A stretch of DNA of 64,000 nucleotides from the NCBI GenBank assembly GCA_013365365.1, contig JABVXU010000043.1, positions 62,001-126,000 of the forward strand, written 5' to 3'. How positions within the stretch are numbered: the first letter of the stretch is position 1; the number at the start of each line of letters is the position of its first letter. Both the position numbers and the translations under genes were made by a program. The notes below the pieces were generated by a model that saw only the letters and a list, made by a program, of their open reading frames with translations, did no database searches and had not been told where the DNA came from. The DNA comes from Cruorifilaria tuberocauda. Its lineage: Eukaryota > Nematoda > Chromadorea > Rhabditida > Onchocercidae. This document shows, piece by piece, positions 12,390-30,119 of this stretch.

Positions 12390-14277
12390 AAATGACCTCT
12401 ATTTTCATAATAGAAGAAGAGCTTCCAGAGTTTCCTTCTTTTCTTTGCTTTTCTTTTTCCATCACCGAAAAGATTTCATATCGTATCATTATTAATTTTA
12501 TCATTCAGAACTTATTTACTAAAAAAACTTACGTGGGAAAGAGGAAACAGACGGAAAAAAGTCTCCGATCTCAACTTTATTCTACTCGATAAATACCATC
12601 TTTTCTATTATTTAATGTGTCAAATCTAGGTTGGTGATAACAAAGTTAATTACAATAATAATTGAAAAAAGCCCTAAAATTATTCAAAGATTAACTGAAC
12701 TATAGAATGACGATTATTTGATATAGCTGTTTACATTAAAAGTATTCAATATATCTGTAAGCTAAACATATGCGAGTAACCAGTATAAGCAGAAAAAACT
12801 AATTAGATTAATTAGAGGAAATACTCATTAAAGAATTAAATTGGTGCAAATAAATGATAGAATAAACTTTGGATATTATAATAAAATATTCTGCGTATCT
12901 ATAAAATGAACGACCTTTAACTTATCGAAGAATCGCTAAGTGAAATGAAGTTCATAAAAGTTCAAAGCATATTGTTATCCACTAATAAATAGCCGAGGGA
13001 ATTTCTAAAATGCAAACTTAAATAAATATAAAATCAAATATAAAATGCAAACTTCCAGAAACACTGCCATTACGTTCTTTGTAGTGATATGATTGAAAAA
13101 CACTTGATAAAAATACCACCTCGCCAAAATTAAAACAACCCTGTCTAAAATAAATAAAGGTAAAATAAATAATTACGAATAAAATGAAGTTTAGAGCTTG
13201 ATCAAATATGTAGAGAATTGATCCCAAATAGGTAAAAAGAAAGACTTTTGTTCAAAATAACCTTTTCCATTACTCGCTTTTCGAAGAAACTCTTGAGGAG
13301 ATTTATCAAAACATTATAAGCAAAGCAACAATGTATGAGAGTTTCGGACAGTAAGACAATGAGGTACAAAATACAAATGAGAGATAGCCATAGGTCACAA
13401 TTTTTCCCTAAAAATTGCTCTTTTAATGGGCCAGAAATGTTGATCATTAATGACGGAAAATTTGGCTGTTGTTAAACAGTTAGCACAAAACAGCACAAAT
13501 TATTGTTATATTCTCCTTATTCCAAATTAGACTTTCTGCATAATTTTTTTTATCAATTGTTCTTTTACACCAGAAGAGAACAGTGGTCTTTGAATAATAT
13601 GAATTAAAATGTCATATTAAACTCCTTGAACTTTATATATAAAAACCTGTGTTATAGATAAATAACGCATAGAATGAATTATTTGTGAATTCAAGAATAC
13701 AAACAAATGAGTTTGTACCGCAACAAAGAAAAAGTATGATAATTAGGCTTAAATTCTCTCAAATCTTTTATTTGAAAATAATATATTTTGTCCTAGTTTC
13801 AAATTCAACAATTACATGTCTATGAAGCATTGTTTTGAACTTAAAAAATTTGTATTCCTAAAAGAGGCTAAAATTTGATGCAAAAATTTTATTTAATAAC
13901 AATTCTGTCTTCTCTGAAGAGATGAAGGATATAATGTCATGATATCCTGCGATTCCTTCAGAATCACTAAACTATTTATGAAAAAGCAATGTGAAAAACA
14001 TATGAAGAAATTATTTTCAATCGAAGGTATTCATACACAATAATATCGAATAATTGAGACCATTCGTTTGTTGTTTTCAAATATTTTCCTGATTGTCGTA
14101 AAGACTCTCCTGCAAAGAACTTTAGGACTGAACAATTATCTAAGCAAAGCTCGTTCCTCATTAATAAATCCCACTTGGAATGTATTCATGTTAACTTTTC
14201 CTGATATTCATGATAAAAAGAACTATGTCCTTACAAAACACTGAAAGAACTAGCACTCAGAACAAAATTTCACTCTT
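12390..14277. other. Gap between POLD3 and FPGS, no gene supported
   Basis: AT-rich DNA between two collinear minus-strand genes. It has a hydrophobic minus-strand ORF (13447-13202) with no splice context or recognisable similarity, and a plus-strand ORF (12392-12592) of poor composition. FPGS promoter and POLD3 3' UTR sequence are expected here, but no specific element was recognised. Confidence 0.4.
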
Positions 14278-17200
14278 TCACTTCTTCTGGAAGAATGAAC
14301 TGATTTTCGCTTGCCCTTGTGGTACTTTGGTACTTCGCCGGTCTAGAAACTTTCTATTCTCTGTTCTATCACGTGTTTCAGCAGACGCATTAGTTGATGA
14401 CGGTTGAAGCTCGATTTCTTTCAATACTCGCTTCGTAACTGCAATTAGAAATGGAACTTTTAATCAATTGAATTTTTAATTATACAACACCTTTTAATTT
14501 CACAACTACATGTTTATATTAAATATATCGACACGAAGAACACAATTATTCCATGTTATTACTACTTCCAGGAATCTAACCCATGAAACCATCAACATCC
14601 AAGAAAGTTTCAGTGATATACTCCTTTCGTATCGTCTTTCTCTGGCTTCTACAACTATTTTCATTTTTCGAACTGCCATTCTCTGCTGCAATTAGTACAT
14701 AATTTATAACTAAGTAGAAAATCAAAGCTTATTTCAGAAGTCATCAATAAATGTATGTCAGGTATATATTTGCTCATTAATTATTTAAGAAATTCATTAC
14801 CCACAATCTCATCCTTCATGATTCCACTTCATTTGTTTCCAGCAAAATATTTATTATTAAAAAAAAGTAAAAAGCAAACAATTTTCATAAAATTTTCGAA
14901 AATTAAAAAATTTGAAAGATTTGAAATAGAACTAACAAAACTGTGGTAATATTCTTGAATCTATTCTTTTTTCTGCAATTTCGTTTTTTCTACCTTCCTC
15001 GCAATCCATCTTGTCTGAATTGGAATTACCATCGGAAAATAAATCATCTTGTGCTAAAATTATCCATCTGCTCAAATAACTGATACTTTTACCAAATTTT
15101 ACTCATATTTTTCTCTCCAAACGACCAACAATTTTAATGTAATCCTTGAAGTATAAATTTTTTTGAATAGTGTTATAAAACCGAACTCTAATTTAATCTT
15201 TTAGTTCCAAACTGTTAAATCTGATGTTATAGTGTTCGACTTTCTCTTTCTTATTTTATAAAACGAAATTTTAATGTGAACTTAGGAGCGTATTCTTCGT
15301 TTCCACAATGACATCTTTCTTTGCCGAAGTCATTACTTCCATTGATTTCTCTCGGAACTCAGCTTCTTTCATATCTTGTTCTTTACTATTAATCACAATA
15401 CGCCGCCCACGGTGTCTGCAATTGAGTAGAATTAAAAAATAAGAACTCTGATGTAAGAATGTATTTTTCTAAAAAGCAATGAGTCCTTTTTTTTATTGCA
15501 GTTGTTTACAAAGATATTGTGGAGATGAGGAGGAGAAAAATTACACAGAACCATCAAAATACGAAAATCGGAAAAAAAATTACGAAAATCTTTACCTTAT
15601 GGTTTTACCTGATACTGTATTAGGTTTTTTGCCTTGTCCGTCTTGTGAGGCGTTACCCACCAAAAGCTTAAAATATTGGGGTAAAAATAAGTTATTTTGA
15701 TGAAGCTAATTAAACACCCGCAAATTGTAAACCCCTTTTTCTTCCTTATTATATAAAGTTCATCTTATACGCTTAAAAAAAATTTCAATAAAGAAATGTT
15801 TAAATTTACCTCAACGTTCTTACTAAAAATTTTCTGAAGTAATCAAAAAAAATGATATAAATTTTAATTTAAATACAATGCAATGTAAAGTCTTGATTAA
15901 AAATATCATATATTTCGGCCATCTATTACTCGGAGTCAACTAATCAAAAGAAAGACTGTAACACTCCATTTATAACCATCAGTTTTACTGATTTGGCCTT
16001 GTAATTTAAATAATTTAGATCTTTAATACTAAAAATTAAAAAGTTGAAATCGGAGAAACATATACATTAAAGCAAAAATTTTACTTCACCGAATCTCTCC
16101 CGTGCTTCATCGGTCAGTACAGATAATGAAAAAAATCTGCTAGTACTTAGAAAAATAAATTATAAAAAACTATGAGATAAAATAAAACTTAATATCTCAA
16201 ACTATATAATTCTTCTAGGAGACAACCGACATCGCTAATGAAAAACTGAGAAATTCAACTTACAGTTTCTTTTTTATTTTGCTTAGTCGCTTGTACAAAC
16301 AGAGAAATCATATTATTATTTTTTTTAGTCGCCGGTTCCGAAGACATTAATGTAGATAGCGATAAGTCCTTCTGTGTCCTTTTCTAAAACTACTCGTTTA
16401 TAATAAATCATATTGCTGAATAAAAATGATGAAAACATGACATGGGAGACGAGGTTTTATGTCTCCCATGACATGGGAGTCACGGGAGACATAAAACATT
16501 TAAATTATTTTAAATATAGTAAAGCAATCAACTTTTCATGATCGCCTTACTATTAGATTGAAAAGCAAGATGTGAAGCAATTAATTTTAACTGAACTGTA
16601 GTTACAAAAGCCGAAAAATCGTGGTACTCAAAAAAGTAATACATAAGATTTTTCTTCTGGACATCTCTTACCTCTACACAAGATTTATTCGTATACAAGA
16701 CCACGCCATACATTAATGTATTTTTCAGTATAATACTACGATGACCAACTGTTACAAGATTTTATTGTTGTTAAAGCCAATTATCTTCTTATCTTCTTTA
16801 GTATTGAGCTATTTTTTGAACTTGTTTTCGAGAACTTTATTGGCATAAAGTTGTTTACCGTCAACTGCGAAACTGATGTAAGTTAGCATTAAATGCTAAT
16901 CAGAAAGAAACTGGCTAAACCAAGTCATAATTTCTTCCTTACTTTCAAACAGTCAAACATTTGCTGGAACGAGATAAGACTAACTTTCTGAATTTCGGGC
17001 TCAGAAACAGCGCGATAATGTACCAACATCTCTTTTGCCTTCGTTTTCGCTTCTGGATATGATAACCAACTCCGTTCAGGATCAGTCCGTTCATATTCGG
17101 CGTCTTCCAAACTATCTACAGAATACAGCAGACAAAAAGTCTAAAAACCTTCGTATATGTAATGCAGTATGAAATTTTTTATCATAAGCAACAATTTTTA

Positions 17201-17991
17201 ATTACTATAGTAGAAATTCTTAATTTTCGGAGTTCAATTGGAAGAATTTTATGCCATAACTGTAGTAACAGTTTATTCTTTTCACCATTTATGTCCTTAA
17301 TATTTTTAAGGAAAAAATGTATCTTCATTATTTTAAAGAAAATGAAATAACAATGACCTTAATGGGTTTTGTATGTAAACAGTAAATTTCGCATGTTTCC
17401 ACTTTCCTGTAAGTTTGTTGAACCTTTTCTAAATCACAATCACGAACCAATTGTGTGCGGTAAAGTCTACGAGTGACTGTTGTATCACCTTCACTATTGC
17501 TACTACTGATAGGATTCGATACTACACCACTTACAATGTATACTGCATGAAGTTCTGTTTTGCTTTTGTTCTGTTTTATAAATTCAGCCAGTTCACTGAA
17601 AAAAAAAATGTATTTGATTCCTTTATAATATAAATCTGTAGAAAATTATATCTGACTGAAGTTACATTATATATGCAAATAAAACAAGCAAGTTTAGATA
17701 ATGAAGTGAAAAGTTTAAAACATCAATCGCATCCAAATAAGGAGACCTGATATTTTAAAAATGAAGGTAAAACTAGAAGTACAGTTTAGAGGTACTAGAA
17801 GTACAAAACTAGAAGCAAAGCTTCGAATATAACACTCCCGATATTTTAATATTTATGCACTAGGGAACAAAAAGGTACTCTTTCGCGTCATCGATCGGCA
17901 AATCAGCATGCCTACTTAGATACTGCACTGTCACGATTTGTTCCAAATCAAAAAGAGAAGTTTCCAGTATTTGACGTCTATCCAAATTCAT
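14278..17991 (-). CDS. DNA polymerase delta subunit 3 (POLD3/Cdc27-like)
   Basis: Accessory subunit linking replicative polymerase delta to PCNA. Nine exons on the minus strand are in phase: 17991-17879, 17595-17381, 17115-16985, 16383-16264, 15666-15596, 15415-15282, 15053-14994, 14685-14581 and 14438-14278, giving 369 residues. The N-terminal winged-helix region (LEQIVTVQYLSRHADLPIDD) and the following TELHAVYIVSG align with the start of POLD3 (typically IVTYKWLS...LHVTYLVSG). The middle is charged and low complexity. Near the C-terminus RKTIRKEYITETFLDVDGF runs into MVTKRVLKE, and the protein ends in QAKISSFFQKK, a canonical PIP-box (Q-x-x-I-x-x-F-F) exactly where POLD3 carries its own. 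The first ATG follows a clear 3' splice site by about 12 bases, consistent with trans-splicing. It is shorter than human POLD3 (466 residues), mainly in the linker. Identification rests on the ends plus the overall architecture. Confidence 0.85.
16454..16497. repeat. Nested palindrome / stable hairpin in a POLD3 intron
   Basis: A perfect 14-bp inverted repeat (16454-16467 with 16484-16497) encloses a 16-base centre. That centre forms a further 4-bp stem (TGAC/GTCA) with a loop of about 6 bases. An overlapping second palindrome built on CATGGGAG/CTCCCATG lies immediately to the left (16441-16470). It lies in the intron between the exons ending at 16985 and starting at 16383. It could be a fold-back element or a structured intronic RNA. 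Confidence 0.7.
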
Positions 17992-18003
17992 AGTTGAATT
18001 TAA

Positions 18004-18013
18004 CTGCAATTGC
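18004..18013 (-). other. Probable spliced-leader acceptor for POLD3
   Basis: A CAATTGCAG-type 3' splice site ends at 18004 on the minus strand, about 12 bases before the POLD3 ATG at 17991. No cis exon is recognisable upstream, as expected for trans-spliced nematode transcripts. Inferred from motif and spacing only. Confidence 0.4.
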
Positions 18014-18042
18014 TGAATGCAAGTAAATTTGAACTGATCCAC

Positions 18043-19468
18043 TCTTTGAAAAAGAAAAAAATCCTAGCAACAAAATTCCTCATTTTCTCACAAAATAATA
18101 TTGAATGTTGTTCGGACTTCTCACGATCCTTATCTCGCTAGATACAGTAGCGTAAATATCTGAAGTTACTTGAAGATTACTGGATATATTGGGCAAAAAT
18201 AACCGCAACCTGAGAGCAAATTTTATTATATTTCTTAAGCAAAACAATAGATATATTTTATCGACGAGGAATGAGTTTTTGATCCCTATAATGTAACACT
18301 TTTGTAGTACCTAGAAAAGCAAGGATGGGTAAGAATATGAATACAGTGGAAATGTGAAATTATATAATAAACGCATAAGGATTCCTTGTGTGGTAAATCA
18401 GCATCTTTCATAGATGTAAGGATTTGCCAAATAAAACAGTTGAAAAAAGAAAAAATGAAACCAAATATCAACAAAACTCCACTAAACTAAATTGCATTGA
18501 ATTAAATATCGAATGGAACAATGACTGTGAGCAAATAAAGAAAAAGAATTAAATACGTTAATTAAACACGATTATTATAGCTTTACTAAGGTAACAACAA
18601 ACTTGGACGAAGCAAGAAAATAATTACTAAATTTTTACCATAAATTCTTACTTCTCTATCAAATTAAGCGAAATCATTTTAGCAAGCCATAAATTTAACA
18701 GAAAATTATCATTCACCGAGCACATAATTTAGTAGCTGAAAACATCAAGAAAGCTTTAAAACCACCTATTCGATCCAATTATAAAAAAATTCTTGCACTT
18801 TCAATTCGACAAAAGCGAAAAATTTTTAATCCTTTTAACTTCGATCACGTGAATTCCACATAAAACTGCTAAAAGTCACGCCAGATTTCTTCCATGTAAT
18901 TAATTAACTTGGACAAAAATACATTTAAAATTATTGTACGAAAGTGATAATTGTAAGTAACAGTAAAAAAATTAAAAGATTAAAATTCGAGTTCATGTAA
19001 AAAGTGATGAGTGATCACTGAAAACAACGTAACAGATATATTTTTAAATTAAATGAATGACGAAGTATGATACAAGGGAAAAAATACATGACGAATGGAA
19101 TTATACTGGAACAAACGCAAAGCACTAGGTAAGTACTCTATTTATATATTAACTAAATTACATATATATATATATAATGAAATACGCGAGCTTAAAATAT
19201 ATAATTTTAAGCTATTGAACTAAATCCGAGAACTTTGAACTTTTAATTTTCGAAAATTCTGCAAACCAATTTTTCGCTTACTTTATTCTTTATAATACCA
19301 AATTTTATTCAAAACCAAAACTTTAACTTTATAACAATAAGATTTTTATTAATTACATTCTCAACTACATGCCCTGAAAAAACTTTCAGCAATTTCTACC
19401 TAAAAATCTTTCTTTAAATTTTTACGCCTGAAAGTTTTCTCTGGATAAAGTAAAATTGGGTCTCTCTT
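18043..19468. other. Gap between PI4K beta and POLD3, no gene supported
   Basis: About 1.4 kb of AT-rich DNA between two collinear minus-strand genes. It contains only short ORFs of poor composition, plus a short AT repeat near 19170. Confidence 0.4.
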
Positions 19469-26276
<6,808 letters not shown>

Positions 26277-29100
26277 AAATAACTTGAAAAATAACAATGT
26301 AAAATACAGTAAGCAGATAAAGAGCAAAGAATAAATCGGTGAAATATTCATAAAAAAATATGCTACTTCGAATCATTCAGATATTTCGAATTTAAATCAC
26401 TTTTATATCGCGAAACTTATTTATGATGCTAAGTGAAATGTTTGCACAGTTTCTGCAAGTCATGTCATTTTACAGAATGTTTCATTTAAACGGTGCTGAA
26501 ATATAAAATAAAAAAGCGAGTGAAGTAATGAAAGACTGCTTCCACAAAAAATTCTGTTGTCTGAATTATTCCTAATGCTAAAACTTGCTTACTATTATTT
26601 CTGGGAATCCATATAATGGATAAATCATTTCTAACAGACCAGATGATGTAAGCTACCTACGCATGATTAGCTTCAAACAAGCAGCTTATAAAGAAATCAA
26701 AGCAATATGAATGAATAAATCAACATATAGGTGACATATATCTTGCTCCGTTTTTCTTTTGATATGTCTTTGCTAGCATCAGAACCAAATTATCTGCTTA
26801 AGTTTTTATTTTATCATAATGGTCTTTGGCTTGCTCTTTAATACGCCACATATTTAATACCTACCTGAATATTAAGACATTTAAATATTTAATTAGTAAT
26901 TACTAATGATATGTTATTTAGTTGCTGAATTAAATAAACAACAGTGTACAAGGCTCAATAAATTAAGATAAATAAGTGAATTCTGAAGAATTCCATAACT
27001 AATGCAATGTGAACAAATCGAAACAAATAATAATTAATAATACATTAACAACGTCAGTTCATTAGCCTTTTATATATAAACCACTAAAATAGGTTCAAAT
27101 GCCTATACATATCACCAAAGTGTTGACGGAATCAGCGATATTGCTTTTCGCTCAGGATATTATTTTACAGTTCTACACTGTTTTTATCCGATTTGGTAAT
27201 TTTTTCTTTGTTATTTTATTCACATATTTTAACAACACCATGAACCCGCTTGAAAGGAATATTTAACTGTTCTCTGCAGCTTAAAATGAACAACTCACTA
27301 ACCGTGCGCAAATTCCGCTTTTTGAATGATCACAATCCGACAATCTTCGTGCACTCATTAATAAAACGCTGTTTCGTACTATCGATGTATATGAATAACT
27401 GAACTGAATAACCAATTTACAATCTTTGCTACTACATTATGTCTCGGCATATCCATTTAAATTGAGGTTTCAGCACCCGTTTCATTATATCCATTGTTGC
27501 ATCTACAAAATATTTTTGGGCACTGTTTATGATGACCAGTAAATGACTGAAGAATTTTCGATACAAACTCACGAATTTTCTCCTGATCTCTTCAGCATTC
27601 AAAATTTGATTATTGTGACTTTTTCATTTTGTGAAAGAACATCTTAGAAATCTGAAAACATCTATATTTATTCAATGAGTATTGTTGGACTTGATAAAAT
27701 GTAAACGTAAAATATAGCATGAAATCTCTCACTATCGCTGAACTCATCTTAAAATTTCTAGCATTTTTATTGGCACTACTTTCTCGACATTTATTGTTAG
27801 CACACGTGAGTCTAGTGTAACGCTTTCATTTCATGCAAAAATGTCCTTATATCTACCTGTTTTATCAGATTAATAACGAAAATTGATTTTAATTTAGAAC
27901 ATTACCCATGAAAAACAATCTGGACATTGAGGTGACAAATAGTTTATCAGAATTATTTTATTTAGAAGAATATGGGGATAAAATTCAACAAGTCAACCCA
28001 ACTTACGAAAGCAAGAAACCCACATCAGAACTTCGTAACAGCCCGTGAAAGGCTTGTGCGGATATTTATGAAACGTTGTATCTGTCCGTTTGAGTGTAGC
28101 GCGGCGCATCTATCGAGGTCGATGTTATATCTCTGCGATCATTTATTAATACTACCTGACAATTTTCCCCCATTACAAGAAAGAAAGACCAAGGCTTATT
28201 TGTCGTCGTTTTATTTGTACAGCGGTTCCATTATTAAGTTACTGGTCATAATAAGAAATCGGTTAATGAATAATTCGACAGTCGAAAGTGGCAACTAAAT
28301 TAGACGATAAAGGCACGAGTAGGCTGGTCGTAACTGATGCTATACGATATGATCAAAGTACTTTGGAAAAAGAAGATATTTTTAGTTTGCGAACTTTCAA
28401 ATCTCAACAATCTTAACAATGTTTACAACCTTGACTAAAAGCAGTCACTAGTGATGTTGATGAAAAATCAAACCGAGGTCCTGTTCTTCACTGCTTCTCA
28501 TTTCCCTAAATATTTCAACTTTCATAACCAGAACTGGTATTTATGACCAATAATTCATGAGCAAGACATTGCACTATGGGTTAAAGTTTCTCTTTTTCCA
28601 AACATATGCATGATATAAACCTATGAATGTATGAACATTAACTTGAGTATCAAAAATTTACTTTTTGCACTATCAATTATATTTCTCAAACACAGGAATT
28701 TGTCTCGTAAAACAAAAAATCTGTAGTCAAAATGCTTAAACTTAAACTCCTATACAGGAAGCTTAAAATTCGTTTTTCATTTAATATAAATTACCGTTAT
28801 ACAGCACCATGTTTACGTCAAATTATTTGCTTCACGTAAGTCACGAGACGAAAACTGTAATATTAGCAATATAACATGATATAACAAGGAATTTAAAAAT
28901 TAAAAAATCATTTTAAATCTAGAAATAAAGAGAAATAATGCTAATAAAATGCAAGAATATTGTGATGCAAATGTTGGTTTCTGACGAAAGTACTTAGAAG
29001 CCATAAAATTTTTTGCTAAATTTCAAATGCAAATTATTAAGTGAACGAAATACAACATTTGCCTTTCTTTCTAAACAGTTATCAAAAATAAAATATAAGA
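26277..29100. other. Intergenic region upstream of PI4K beta
   Basis: Probably holds PI4K beta promoter sequence and the cytochrome b5 3' flank. A plus-strand ORF of 108 codons (27972-28298) lies in a locally CpG-richer patch (about 28061-28150), but it has no recognisable motif and may be chance. No other coding signal was seen. Confidence 0.4.
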
Positions 29101-29752
29101 TCAAAGAGCGGTTTTTATGCCTCTATAAAGAAGGTATACGACACCAGATATAGCTAAGGGAATCAGAAAATTACTCCACGTTGGACTGAATATGATATCT
29201 ACCCATGATAACACATTTTTAGCAACGATTGGCGAGGTAGATGAATTTGTTTTGTCTCTCGTAATTTCTGTTGCATTCGTATCCGATAAATAACCGATAA
29301 GATATTCTTTGGTCATCTCAACTGCATCCCGCGAATGACCAACATCTTTAAAACTTTCCGTCGCATTTTTTCCAGCCTGTTCTAGCAGTACTTCATCACC
29401 GCCTGGATGTTCGTTCAAAAATTTTGTTATATCATAGACCTGCAAACGCAGTTAAACTAAATGATAGATTTGGTAGTTGCGATAGTTAATAATCGATTAC
29501 AACTAAGGAATTACTAGTACCAGTTTACTGAAAATATCAAATGGCTACAATCTTTAATAAAGAGTTAATGTAACTAGAAAACAAAACTACTTTTGATAAT
29601 TTGTTAAATTCGGTGATCTAAATTCAAGTCGAAATATTACCAATCATCTATAAACCAACATTATTATCGATAATTATCCATGTAGAAGAAGCATCGTTAT
29701 GCGCTGCAACTTCTGCAATTGTGTACTTAGTCAAGTCTTTTTTATTAGCCAT
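29101..29752 (-). CDS. Cytochrome b5, tail-anchored
   Basis: Small haem electron carrier that donates electrons to desaturases, hydroxylases and related membrane enzymes. Two exons (29752-29660 and 29439-29101) give 143 residues. The haem domain shows both axial-ligand signatures: EHPGG (first His) in [19 protein letters not shown], and VGHS (second His) about 24 residues later. After a polar Thr/Ser-rich linker, a single hydrophobic helix ([17 protein letters not shown]) and a short basic tail end the protein, the layout of ER or outer-mitochondrial tail-anchored b5. The donor after DNN is GTTGGT, chosen because it restores the family's V-Y-D-I-T-K-F. The ATG lies 84 bp downstream of the preceding gene's stop with a spliced-leader-type acceptor between them, suggesting a two-gene operon. 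Confidence 0.95.
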
Positions 29753-29799
29753 TTTCCACACTGAGGTGTCCCACGATGGCAATTGTTTCTAAATCAAAT

Positions 29800-29810
29800 C
29801 TGAAAATTTT
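29800..29810 (-). other. Probable trans-splice acceptor between operon genes
   Basis: An AAATTTTCAG-type 3' splice site ends at 29800 on the minus strand, 47 bases before the cytochrome b5 ATG and about 37 bases after the upstream gene's stop. No cis exon fits between. The position is typical of downstream genes in nematode operons. Confidence 0.5.
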
Positions 29811-29836
29811 GCAGTAAAAATGAAAAATAATATAAG

Positions 29837-30119
29837 CTATATATTCATATGAGGTTCATTTGATCCACTTAGTAACAATGCGCTTAAATCGTGCACAGAT
29901 TGTATAAGAGTAAAGTGACATGGTAAATAAAATTGTCGATGAATAGTCATGATATGATTGGATAAATCACATAAATCTACTCCTTCATAACCCAGTTTAT
30001 TTATCAGGATATTTAGAATTTCATCTGCTGTTTTTCTAGGTATCATGCTCCAACATATCATTTGACGCAATAATTTTTCCCTATACATATCACCGCAATT
30101 ATCAGGAGACGGAATTACC
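29837..30119 (-). CDS. Last exon of an unidentified protein, operon partner of cytochrome b5
   Basis: After a clean TTTTTCAG acceptor the exon encodes about 93 residues starting VIPSPDNCGDMYREKLLRQM and continuing with ICWSMIPRKTADEILNILIN, ending at TAG (29837). Composition is that of a soluble, probably helical protein with several Cys and Trp, unlike the AT-biased chance ORFs around it. It begins one base into a codon, so at least one upstream exon is needed. The nearest candidate first exon (34958-34812) ends in an incompatible phase, so further exons or a different start must exist. I do not recognise the family. Confidence 0.6.

Noticed and set aside
13202..13447. Hydrophobic minus-strand ORF between POLD3 and FPGS
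   Set aside because: No splice context and no family resemblance, with composition explained by AT-rich sequence read in a hydrophobic frame.
16085..16145. Possible extra POLD3 exon reading LTDEARERF
   Set aside because: No acceptor gives a stop-free phase-compatible join. The exon at 15666-15596 links the flanking exons correctly without it.
27972..28298. 108-codon plus-strand ORF in a CpG-richer patch
   Set aside because: No motif, no splice or trans-splice context, likely promoter-proximal chance ORF. Kept only as a note.
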